From: Muribaculaceae bacterium
Lineage (GTDB): Bacteria > Bacteroidota > Bacteroidia > Bacteroidales > Muribaculaceae
DNA length: 5,141 bases
Assembly: GCA_029051445.1 (NCBI GenBank)
Contig: JAIDKP010000270.1
Coordinates: 1 to 5,141 of the forward strand
Direction of reading: 5' to 3'
Under the pieces are notes generated by a model. That model made no database searches, was not told the DNA's origin, and was given only the letters and a program-made list of their open reading frames with translations. The stretch's first letter is position 1, and every line of letters starts with the position of its first letter. Shown here piece by piece: positions 1-5,141 of the stretch. Position numbers and translations under genes: made by a program.

Positions 1-52
1 GCGCACGCCCCTACAGACCAATAATGTATCATAGTGCCGGTAGGGCGGGGAG

Positions 53-952
53 TCAGTCGATGGATTGGGCGGGACGGTGGCGGTAGCGCAGGGGGGTAAG
101 CCCCATGCGGCGTGAAAACATGCGTGTGAAGTGGTTTGGGTAGGCGAATCCTAATTCTTCGGCGATCTCGTTGACCGAGAGTGATGTCGTATCGAGAAGT
201 CTCCGGGCTGCTGCGATGATTTTCTGCTGTATGTAGTCTTGTGCGGTGATGTGCAGCTCTCGGCGTACAAGTTCTCCGAAGTAGTTGGGCGTGAGGTTGA
301 ACTCGGCGGCGCACCAGGCTACTGTGGGTTGTCCTTTCTGTGCGGGAAGTCCGCTCGACAGGTAGTTGTCGATGATGTGGTCGAGGCGTTGGACTATCGA
401 AGTGGTGTTTTTTGTGATGTCATTGAACTGTCGCTCATAGAAGCGTTTTACGTAGCTCAGGAGCTGTCCGATGCCAAGTCGCAGCAACTGATCTGACATG
501 TAGTCGCGCGGTGTGTTGAGTTCGGCGAGCAGGTTGCTAAAGCAGTTCATCACTATGTTGCGTTCGATGCGTGTCGGCTCTATGGCTTCGAGAATGTCGG
601 AGAAAAAGAAGCGGAACATATAGAAGTCGCGACCAAGTCCGGTTTTTTCAAGTAGTTCGGGCCGGAATGCGAGCATCATGCCTCTTGGCTGTGTGTCATT
701 GTTTCGTGTCAGTGCGACCATTTGTCCCGGACGGAGTGAAAAAAGAGTTTCCGAACTGTAGGTGACGCGTTTCCCGTCTTTGAACAAGTCTCCGAAGTTT
801 GTGTCCATGAGTACTACGCAGTACATGCCGAAGTCTGTCGGGTCAAAGAGAGACTGGTCGGCACGCGAGAGGTCGCCGACTGCAATCAGCGGATGTGCGG
901 CCGGTTGTGAGAAATAGGAGTTGAACTGAACGATATCTTTTACCCGGATCAT
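53..952 (-). CDS. AraC-family transcriptional regulator
   Basis: A 299-residue cytoplasmic DNA-binding regulator. The C-terminal part (about 205-292) is a typical AraC/XylS double helix-turn-helix: the first HTH lies around 210-231 (TVAWCAAEFNLTPNYFGELV) and the second around 258-281 (LSVNEIAEELGF, then YPNHFTRMFSRR), closing with GLTPLRYR at 284-291. The spacing and the NYFGELV and HFTRMF signatures are characteristic of the family. The N-terminal 1-190 would be the cupin-like sensing/dimerisation part, but I see no residues that identify a ligand. The length is normal for the family. The start at 952 precedes a sensible N-terminus, and no longer start is evident. The gene is divergent from the PLP lyase at 1115; the shared gap carries direct repeats that I infer to be its operator, which would make it a local regulator of the lyase and possibly of itself. 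Minus-strand promoter candidates (TACCTTTT at 977-970, TACCTTTA at 965-958) each miss TAnnTTTG by one base and lie very close to the start, so I do not call one. Family assignment is secure; target and effector are inference. Confidence 0.93.
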   Translation of the reverse strand: MIRVKDIVQFNSYFSQPAAHPLIAVGDLSRADQSLFDPTDFGMYCVVLMDTNFGDLFKDGKRVTYSSETLFSLRPGQMVALTRNNDTQPRGMMLAFRPELLEKTGLGRDFYMFRFFFSDILEAIEPTRIERNIVMNCFSNLLAELNTPRDYMSDQLLRLGIGQLLSYVKRFYERQFNDITKNTTSIVQRLDHIIDNYLSSGLPAQKGQPTVAWCAAEFNLTPNYFGELVRRELHITAQDYIQQKIIAAARRLLDTTSLSVNEIAEELGFAYPNHFTRMFSRRMGLTPLRYRHRPAQSID

Positions 953-961
953 GTCTGTAAA

Positions 962-1048
962 GGTAATAAAAAAGGTAATTATGGTAGGTAAAGATGGTAT
1001 AAATTACGTAGAGCGGTAATAATGGTCTTTTTTAAGGTAATAATGTTC
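962..1048. promoter_or_regulatory. Direct-repeat array, putative AraC-type operator
   Basis: The divergent intergenic region contains repeated GGTAAT-type units. The best copies are 1036-1048 (GGTAATAATGTTC) and 1015-1027 (GGTAATAATGGTC), identical at 12 of 13 positions and 21 bp apart, about two helical turns. A third copy at 974-986 (GGTAATTATGGTA) matches 11 of 13 and lies 41 bp before the second. Weaker half-matches begin at 962 (GGTAATAA), 987 (GGTAAAG) and 996 (GGTATAAA). The promoter-proximal copy ends 23 bp before the -7 box at 1072, so it sits just upstream of where the -33 element would be; this is the usual place for an AraC-family activator bound as tandem repeats. The repeats are seen directly. 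That the neighbouring regulator binds them is inference. Confidence 0.55.
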
Positions 1049-1071
1049 GCTATCGGGCGTGTTCCGGCAGA

Positions 1072-1079
1072 TATTTTTG
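1072..1079 (+). promoter_or_regulatory. Bacteroidota-type -7 promoter box for the lyase gene
   Basis: The sequence TATTTTTG fits the Bacteroidota sigma-factor -7 consensus TAnnTTTG exactly. The expected -33 TTTG is poor: only TTCG at 1046-1049, about 22 bp upstream and overlapping the proximal repeat. That fits a promoter that needs an activator. Transcription would start near 1085, leaving a leader of roughly 30 nt before the ATG at 1115. This also argues against the upstream in-frame ATG at 1022 as the translation start. Confidence 0.5.
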
Positions 1080-1114
1080 AGAAACGAAATATCAATCAAA
1101 ATAACAACGGAAAA

Positions 1115-2563
1115 ATGCCGGTAAAATTCTATAAGTCGGAAAACCAGGTGCCTCTTGAGATGCACAAGGTGCGTGTGGTGCAGAAACTTCGTCTTCTTCC
1201 TGTGGAAGAGCGTCTGCGTGCCATTCAGGATGCAGGTAACAATACATTTCTTCTTCAGAACCGCGATGTTTATCTCGATATGCTCACCGATTCCGGTGTC
1301 AACGGTATGTCGGATCTTCAGACTGCGGCTATGTTTCAGGCCGATGACTCTTATGCCGGAAGTGAGACGTTCAACCGTGTCAAGGCAGCAGTAAAGGAGG
1401 TTTTCGGCTGCGACAACGTGCTTCCCGCGCATCAGGGCCGTGCGTGTGAGAATATCCTTGCCGAGGCGTATGTGAAACCCGGTCAGGTTGCCATCATGAA
1501 TTTCCATTTTACCACGACCAAGGCTCATATCACGCGTCTTGGCGGCGAGGTGATCGAGGTGGTGAGCCGCAAAGGTCTTGAGCCGACGAGCGACAATCCG
1601 TTCAAGGGCGATTTTGATCTTGAAGAGCTTAAGGCTACTATCGAGAAGCATGGTGCGGAGAATGTGGCCTTTGTGCGTATCGAGGCGGGCACCAACCTTA
1701 TCGGCGGCCAGCCTGTTTCGCTCGAGAATATGCTTGCTGTGGCCGATATCTGCCATAAATACAAGATCAAGTCGGTGCTCGACGCTTCACTTCTGCAAGA
1801 CAACGTGTACTTCATGAAGACGCGTGAGGCTCAGTGCAAGTACATGACAACAAGGGAGATCTATCATCTGCTTGCATCGAAGATCGATATAATCTATTTC
1901 TCGGCGCGCAAGCTCGGTTTTTCACGTGGCGGCATAATATGCAGTGTCGATGCGAAATATACCAACGAGATGATGGAGTATATTCCGCTCTATGAGGGTT
2001 TTCTGACCTACGGCGGCATGGAGGTGCGCTCAATGGAGGCTCTGGCTCAGGGTCTTTATGAGTCGCTTGACATGGAGTATATCAATCAGGGTCCGGAGTT
2101 TATTTCATACCTTGTTAAAGAGCTTGATGACTACGGTGTGCCTGTGATCACTCCTGCGGGCGGTCTCGGCGCTCATCTCAACTGTTCGGCGTTTGTTCCC
2201 GATATGCCTCATGACCAGTATCCTGCCGCAGCGGTGGGGGCTGCGATCTATATCGCCGGCGGTATCCGCGGCATGGAACGCGGCACTGTTTCGGAGCAGC
2301 GTGAGGCCGACGGTACGGAGCGTTTTGCCGAACTTGAGCTTCAGCGTCTGGCGGTGCCTCGCCGTGTCTACACTCTGTCGCAGATCAAGTATGTGGCCGA
2401 CCGCGTGAAGTGGGTGTGGGACAACCGTCACATCATCGGTGGTCTGCAGTGGACCATGGAGCCTAAGGTGCTTCGCTTCTTCTTCGGCCGCATGAAGGAG
2501 ATCGGTCACTGGCAGGAGGATCTTGTGGCTAAGTTCAAGGAGGATTTCGGCGACAGTCTCTGA
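1115..2563 (+). CDS. PLP-dependent beta-eliminating lyase, tyrosine phenol-lyase/tryptophanase family
   Basis: A 482-residue fold-type I PLP enzyme of the family that splits aromatic amino acids into phenol or indole plus pyruvate and ammonia. Landmarks: NTFLL at 43-47, LTDSG 57-61, DDSYAGS 77-83, HQGR 106-109 (cofactor phosphate loop), NFHFTTTK 129-136, GGQPVS 197-202, D223 (pyridine nitrogen contact), SARK 263-266 with K266 as Schiff-base lysine, YEGFLTYGG 293-301, IRGMERG 384-390, PRRVYT 415-420 and RFF 454-456. T133, R389 and F455 match the tyrosine phenol-lyase pocket (T124, R381, F448 in Citrobacter numbering) rather than tryptophanase. Oddities: the DxxR motif after D223 reads DASL, so the Arg contacting the PLP hydroxyl is Leu226; the Lys before K266 is Arg265; the usual GGHA is GGLG. 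An uncharacterised relative with another substrate is thus possible. I chose ATG 1115 over the in-frame ATG 1022 because family similarity begins near residue 15, an A-rich leader precedes it, and a -7 box lies between the two. About 470 residues is usual. Family is sure, substrate is not. Confidence 0.9.
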   Translation: MPVKFYKSENQVPLEMHKVRVVQKLRLLPVEERLRAIQDAGNNTFLLQNRDVYLDMLTDSGVNGMSDLQTAAMFQADDSYAGSETFNRVKAAVKEVFGCDNVLPAHQGRACENILAEAYVKPGQVAIMNFHFTTTKAHITRLGGEVIEVVSRKGLEPTSDNPFKGDFDLEELKATIEKHGAENVAFVRIEAGTNLIGGQPVSLENMLAVADICHKYKIKSVLDASLLQDNVYFMKTREAQCKYMTTREIYHLLASKIDIIYFSARKLGFSRGGIICSVDAKYTNEMMEYIPLYEGFLTYGGMEVRSMEALAQGLYESLDMEYINQGPEFISYLVKELDDYGVPVITPAGGLGAHLNCSAFVPDMPHDQYPAAAVGAAIYIAGGIRGMERGTVSEQREADGTERFAELELQRLAVPRRVYTLSQIKYVADRVKWVWDNRHIIGGLQWTMEPKVLRFFFGRMKEIGHWQEDLVAKFKEDFGDSL

Positions 2564-2577
2564 TCTGACAGGATCAG
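2560..2577 (+). other. Small hairpin at the lyase stop codon
   Basis: CTGATC at 2560-2565 pairs with GATCAG at 2572-2577 around a 6-nt loop, and the TGA stop (2561-2563) sits in the left arm. No T-run follows, so it is not a terminator by itself. It lies 15 bp before the stronger hairpin at 2593 and may protect the 3' end of the message or simply be chance. Confidence 0.35.
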
Positions 2578-2586
2578 GTATAGGTT

Positions 2587-2838
2587 TTAACAGAGGCCGC
2601 ATCCCTTGTGGGTGCGGTCTCCAGCTTTTTTAGTCGTCGTGGTGATGGTGTTTTTTCTTGTGTTTTTATGCTTGTGGGGCTTGTGATGACAGTGATCGTA
2701 GTCTCCCCATTCATAGTCGCTCTCGACTCCCCAATAGCTCCTGATAGTGCCACAGGCAGTCATTGCCGATGCACCGATGCTTGCGGCGAGGGCGATCAGC
2801 AGCCATGAAATCCTGCTTTTATAGTTGAAGCGTGCCAT
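2587..2838 (-). CDS. Small lipoprotein with Lys/His-rich tail, probably frameshifted
   Basis: As sequenced, an 83-residue frame. The N-terminus is a lipoprotein signal: basic start MARFNYKSR, hydrophobic core 10-26 (ISWLLIALAASIGASAM), and MTAC ending at Cys29 as the lipidation site. The mature part begins CGTIRSYWGVESDYEWGDYDH and passes into a basic His/Lys stretch, HHKPHKHK at 51-58. I recall similar tiny CGT..SYWGV lipoproteins with HK-rich tails in Bacteroidales, function unknown. From residue 59 the frame turns to Asn/Thr/Ile-rich sequence and translates the lyase terminator up to a stop at 2587. The adjacent frame instead reads KHKKKHHHHDD and stops at 2630-2632, just before the T-run. 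One extra A in the A5 tract (2663-2667) or the A6 tract (2651-2656) of the minus strand would rejoin the frames into a 69-residue protein. I infer that this is the ancestral form. It is convergent with the lyase gene and divergent from the mannosidase. No clear promoter was seen. Confidence 0.7.
   Translation of the reverse strand: MARFNYKSRISWLLIALAASIGASAMTACGTIRSYWGVESDYEWGDYDHCHHKPHKHKNTRKNTITTTTKKAGDRTHKGCGLC
2593..2631 (+). terminator. Rho-independent terminator after the lyase gene
   Basis: GAGGCCGCATCCC (2593-2605) pairs with GGGTGCGGTCTC (2610-2621) around a TTGT loop. The stem has nine pairs including one G-T wobble, a bulged T, and three more G-C pairs. A run of six T residues follows at 2626-2631. 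This is a convincing terminator for plus-strand transcription, ending 68 bp past the lyase stop. On the minus strand the hairpin is followed by TGTTAAAACC, which is not a good T-run, so termination in the other direction is uncertain. The opposing small lipoprotein frame, as sequenced, reads right through this structure. Confidence 0.8.
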
Positions 2839-2945
2839 GCATTTCTAACAATTGCCGTGCCCGGATAGTTCATGTTTTTATCGCTTGCTGCTATTATAGT
2901 GATGAAGTGACAGAAAGAAAGATAAAAATATGTGGATGATTATAT

Positions 2946-2953
2946 TATATTTG
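2946..2953 (+). promoter_or_regulatory. Bacteroidota-type -7 promoter box for the GH38 gene
   Basis: TATATTTG is an exact match to TAnnTTTG in the AT-rich gap between the divergent lipoprotein and mannosidase genes. It ends 30 bp before the ATG at 2984, giving a predicted leader of about 24 nt. No clear TTTG element is visible 19-21 bp upstream. The leader has a weak AAGG at 2977-2980, too close to the ATG to be a convincing ribosome-binding site. Confidence 0.45.
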
Positions 2954-2983
2954 TGAATCGAACCATATAAATCAACAAGGCAG

Positions 2984-5141
2984 ATGCATTTATTTCAGAG
3001 AATAGCCATTGTGACACTCGCCGTGGCATGTCAGGTGGCACGGGCTGACAACAAGACTGTCTATGCGGTCTCAGACTCTCATCTCGACACGCAGTGGAAC
3101 TGGGATGTGAGAACCTCCATACGAGACTATCTCAGATATACTCTAAGCCAGAATCTGTTGCATCTAAGCCAGCATCCCGACTATATCTTCAATTTTGAGG
3201 GCGGTGTGAAATATGCCTGGATGAAGGAGTATTACCCTGAACAATATGAGCTCATGAAGCAATATATAAGACAGGGGCGCTGGCATGTGGCCGGTTCGAG
3301 CTGGGATGCCAATGATGTCATTGTGCCTTCGGTCGAGTCGCAGATACGCAATATCATGCTCGGTCAAAATTTCTTCCGCAAGGAGTTTGGCGTAGAAAGT
3401 ACCGACATATTCCTTCCCGATTGTTTCGGTTTTGGCCGGACGCTGCCCACGGTCGCCCGTCATTGCGGTCTGATCGGTTTCTCCTCGCAGAAGATCGGCT
3501 GGCGTATTCACCCGTTTTTTGAAAACGACAGAAAAGTGCCGTTTGGTGTCGGCCTCTGGAGGGGTGTCGACGGTGACACGATCATGATGGTGCACGGCTA
3601 CAGCTATACCCATGCATGGGACGGCGAAGATATATCTCACAGCAAGGATCTTGAAAAGCTGGCCGATGAAAACGCCAATGGCATTGTATATCACTATTAC
3701 GGTGTGGGTGATCGTGGCGGATCGCCTACAATAGGTTCGATCCGGTCGGTCGAGCGCGGTGTGCGCGGCGACGGTCCGCTGAAAATCATAAGCGCCACAA
3801 GCGACCGGCTGTATCTTGACATGCTGCCTTACTCGTCGCACCCGGAGCTGCCAGTGTATGACGACGAATTGCTCATGGATGTCCACGGCAACGGCTGCTA
3901 TACGGCAATGTCGGTCATGAAGTTCTACAACCGCCAGAACGAGCTCCTTGGCGATGCAGCCGAGAGAGCTGTATCGGCTGCTGCCATTTTTGCCCGCACG
4001 CCATATCCCACGGAGTCTTTCACAGAGTCGTGGAAACGTTTTATCTGGCACCAGTTTCATGACGATATCACCGGCACAAGCGAGCCTCCATGCTACGAAA
4101 TCTCGTTTAACGACGAGCTGTTGTCGCTCAAACAGTTTTCTGATCTTCTGACCGATGCAGCCTCAAGCATTTCCGATCGTCTCAATACCGATGTCTCCGG
4201 TATTCCGATACTATTGTTCAATCCGCTCGGATATGAGACTACCGACATTGTCGAGTTGCAGCTTGAGGCGAAGCGGCGTCCGGCATCGGCTGTTGTAAAA
4301 GATCATAACGGCCGTCTCGTAAAGGCACAGATCACAGGCTATGACAATGGCAAGGCCACTCTGCTCATCGAGGCTACGGTGCCGGCAGTCGGCTTTGCGG
4401 TCTATGATGTTGTACTGAAGGGGAAAGGTGCCGATAAGACCGTTCCGGTCAGCACTATCGAGAATAGTGTCTACAGTCTTGCCTTTGACCGGTATGGAGA
4501 TATCTCATCAATTATAGACAAGCGCAACGGCAGACAGCTTGTGGCCGAAGGCAAAACTGTGCGTCTTGCCATGTTTGCCGACAATGTCTCGACCATGTGG
4601 CCTGCCTGGGAGATACAAAAAGAGACAATCGACCGCGAGCCTGTATCTTTTGGTGATGATGCCGAGGTTTCTCTTGTTGCGGACGGTGTTTTGCTCAAGC
4701 GTGTCAAGGTTACAAAAAGATACGGTGACTCGGAGTTTACCCAGTATATCAACCTATATGAGGGTGCACTCGCGCCTCGCATCGACATTGTCAATGAGAT
4801 CGAATGGCAAAGCCCTGCTTCTCTGCTCAAAGCCGAGTTTCCTCTCACGGTATTCAATAGAAAGGCTACGTATGACCTCGGTCTTGGTGTTATCGAGCGC
4901 GGCAACAATGTGACCACAGCCTATGAGGTGCCTGCACGCGAGTGGGTCGATCTGAGCGACGAAGACTATGGTGTGACACTGTTGAGCAATTATAAATACG
5001 GATGGGACAAGCCGTCTGACAACACTTTGAGACTTACATTGTTTCACTCGCCGGGAGTGTCAAACCGCTACAGTCATCAGGAGCGGCAGGATTTCGGGCA
5101 TCATGAATTCACATATTCCATTGTCGGCCACAGTGGCAGAC
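2984..5141 (+). CDS. Exported alpha-mannosidase, glycoside hydrolase family 38 (3' end missing)
   Basis: 719 codons are visible, open to the right edge. GH38 enzymes are retaining, metal-dependent alpha-mannosidases acting on mannose-containing glycans. Motifs of the N-terminal catalytic domain: SHLDTQW at 32-38, whose H33 and D35 are metal ligands; NFEGGVKYAWMKEYYP at 70-85; GRWHVAGSSWDAND at 98-111; FLPDCFGFG at 143-151, with D146 as nucleophile and ligand; and YGVGDRGGSPTIGS at 239-252. The middle helical domain spans about 275-385 and contains the conserved segment D299-VHGNG through FYNRQ, where the general acid may lie (not assigned securely), and WHQFHDDITGTS at 355-366, whose H359 is the last metal ligand. 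The beta-rich C-terminal domains start around 405-490 and are cut off. The N-terminus is a signal peptide with likely cleavage after ARA (19-21); LAVAC with Cys16 could instead be a lipobox. The product should act in the periplasm or at the cell surface, probably on mannosylated host or yeast glycans (inference). ATG 2984 is supported by the signal peptide and by the -7 box just upstream. Confidence 0.94.
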   Translation, partial: MHLFQRIAIVTLAVACQVARADNKTVYAVSDSHLDTQWNWDVRTSIRDYLRYTLSQNLLHLSQHPDYIFNFEGGVKYAWMKEYYPEQYELMKQYIRQGRWHVAGSSWDANDVIVPSVESQIRNIMLGQNFFRKEFGVESTDIFLPDCFGFGRTLPTVARHCGLIGFSSQKIGWRIHPFFENDRKVPFGVGLWRGVDGDTIMMVHGYSYTHAWDGEDISHSKDLEKLADENANGIVYHYYGVGDRGGSPTIGSIRSVERGVRGDGPLKIISATSDRLYLDMLPYSSHPELPVYDDELLMDVHGNGCYTAMSVMKFYNRQNELLGDAAERAVSAAAIFARTPYPTESFTESWKRFIWHQFHDDITGTSEPPCYEISFNDELLSLKQFSDLLTDAASSISDRLNTDVSGIPILLFNPLGYETTDIVELQLEAKRRPASAVVKDHNGRLVKAQITGYDNGKATLLIEATVPAVGFAVYDVVLKGKGADKTVPVSTIENSVYSLAFDRYGDISSIIDKRNGRQLVAEGKTVRLAMFADNVSTMWPAWEIQKETIDREPVSFGDDAEVSLVADGVLLKRVKVTKRYGDSEFTQYINLYEGALAPRIDIVNEIEWQSPASLLKAEFPLTVFNRKATYDLGLGVIERGNNVTTAYEVPAREWVDLSDEDYGVTLLSNYKYGWDKPSDNTLRLTLFHSPGVSNRYSHQERQDFGHHEFTYSIVGHSGR

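Noticed and set aside
9..45. Inverted repeat CCCTAC...GTAGGG after the regulator stop codon
   Set aside because: Only six pairs with a 25-nt loop and no T-run on the minus strand, so it is not supportable as a terminator.
239..765. Plus-strand open frames opposite the regulator
   Set aside because: They are antisense to the AraC-family gene and have no promoter, leader or recognisable protein features.
1004..1756. 250-codon open frame on the minus strand
   Set aside because: It lies opposite the lyase gene, whose frame has clear family motifs throughout. The antisense product has low-complexity His/Arg/Leu content and no recognisable domain, and it crosses the operator/promoter region.
2105..2602. 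165-codon open frame on the minus strand
   Set aside because: Antisense to the C-terminal third of the lyase and begins inside the terminator hairpin; no domain seen.
2892..2897. TATAAT-like sequence on the minus strand upstream of the lipoprotein
   Set aside because: It resembles a sigma-70 -10 box, but Bacteroidota promoters use TAnnTTTG instead, and no matching upstream element is present.
3164..4060. 298-codon open frame on the minus strand
   Set aside because: It is fully antisense to the conserved catalytic domain of the GH38 gene. The product has no recognisable family, and such long shadows are common opposite GC-biased codons.
4471..5047. Open frames of about 97-148 codons on the minus strand and 124 codons on the plus strand
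   Set aside because: All overlap the GH38 frame, which remains continuous to the window edge with plausible C-terminal domain sequence.

Overview
The window looks like a chromosomal stretch from a gut-type member of the Bacteroidota, most likely order Bacteroidales and possibly Muribaculaceae. Three things point there: TAnnTTTG-type -7 promoter boxes, A-rich leaders without clear Shine-Dalgarno sites ahead of the start codons, and a secreted GH38 alpha-mannosidase of the kind common in these bacteria. The family-level placement is a guess from protein style, not a computed result.

Left half (53-2631): an AraC-family regulator on the minus strand is divergent from a PLP-dependent beta-eliminating lyase of the tyrosine phenol-lyase/tryptophanase family on the plus strand. 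The 162-bp gap between them holds a set of 13-bp direct repeats. The two best copies differ at one position and lie exactly 21 bp apart, just upstream of a perfect TAnnTTTG box. This suggests that the regulator controls the lyase and perhaps itself. The lyase resembles tyrosine phenol-lyase more than tryptophanase, but it lacks the Arg that normally contacts the PLP 3'-hydroxyl (Leu here) and has Arg where the Lys before the Schiff-base Lys is expected. Its real substrate is therefore open. A hairpin with a T-run closes the unit.

Middle (2587-2838): a tiny minus-strand lipoprotein gene converges on the lyase. Its reading frame runs through the lyase terminator. The adjacent frame, however, encodes a Lys/His-rich tail ending in HHHHDD and a stop codon just before the T-run. 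This points to a one-base frameshift in an A-tract, by mutation, phase variation or sequencing error.

Right half (2984 to the edge): the first 719 codons of an exported GH38 alpha-mannosidase, with the metal-binding and nucleophile motifs intact and its own perfect -7 box. The 3' end lies outside the window. It is separated from the lyase by a terminator and a convergent gene, so no functional link between the two enzymes is implied.

There is no sign of an insertion sequence, CRISPR array, tRNA or rRNA. The most distinctive content is the regulator/lyase pair with its repeat array and altered active site, followed by the frameshifted lipoprotein.
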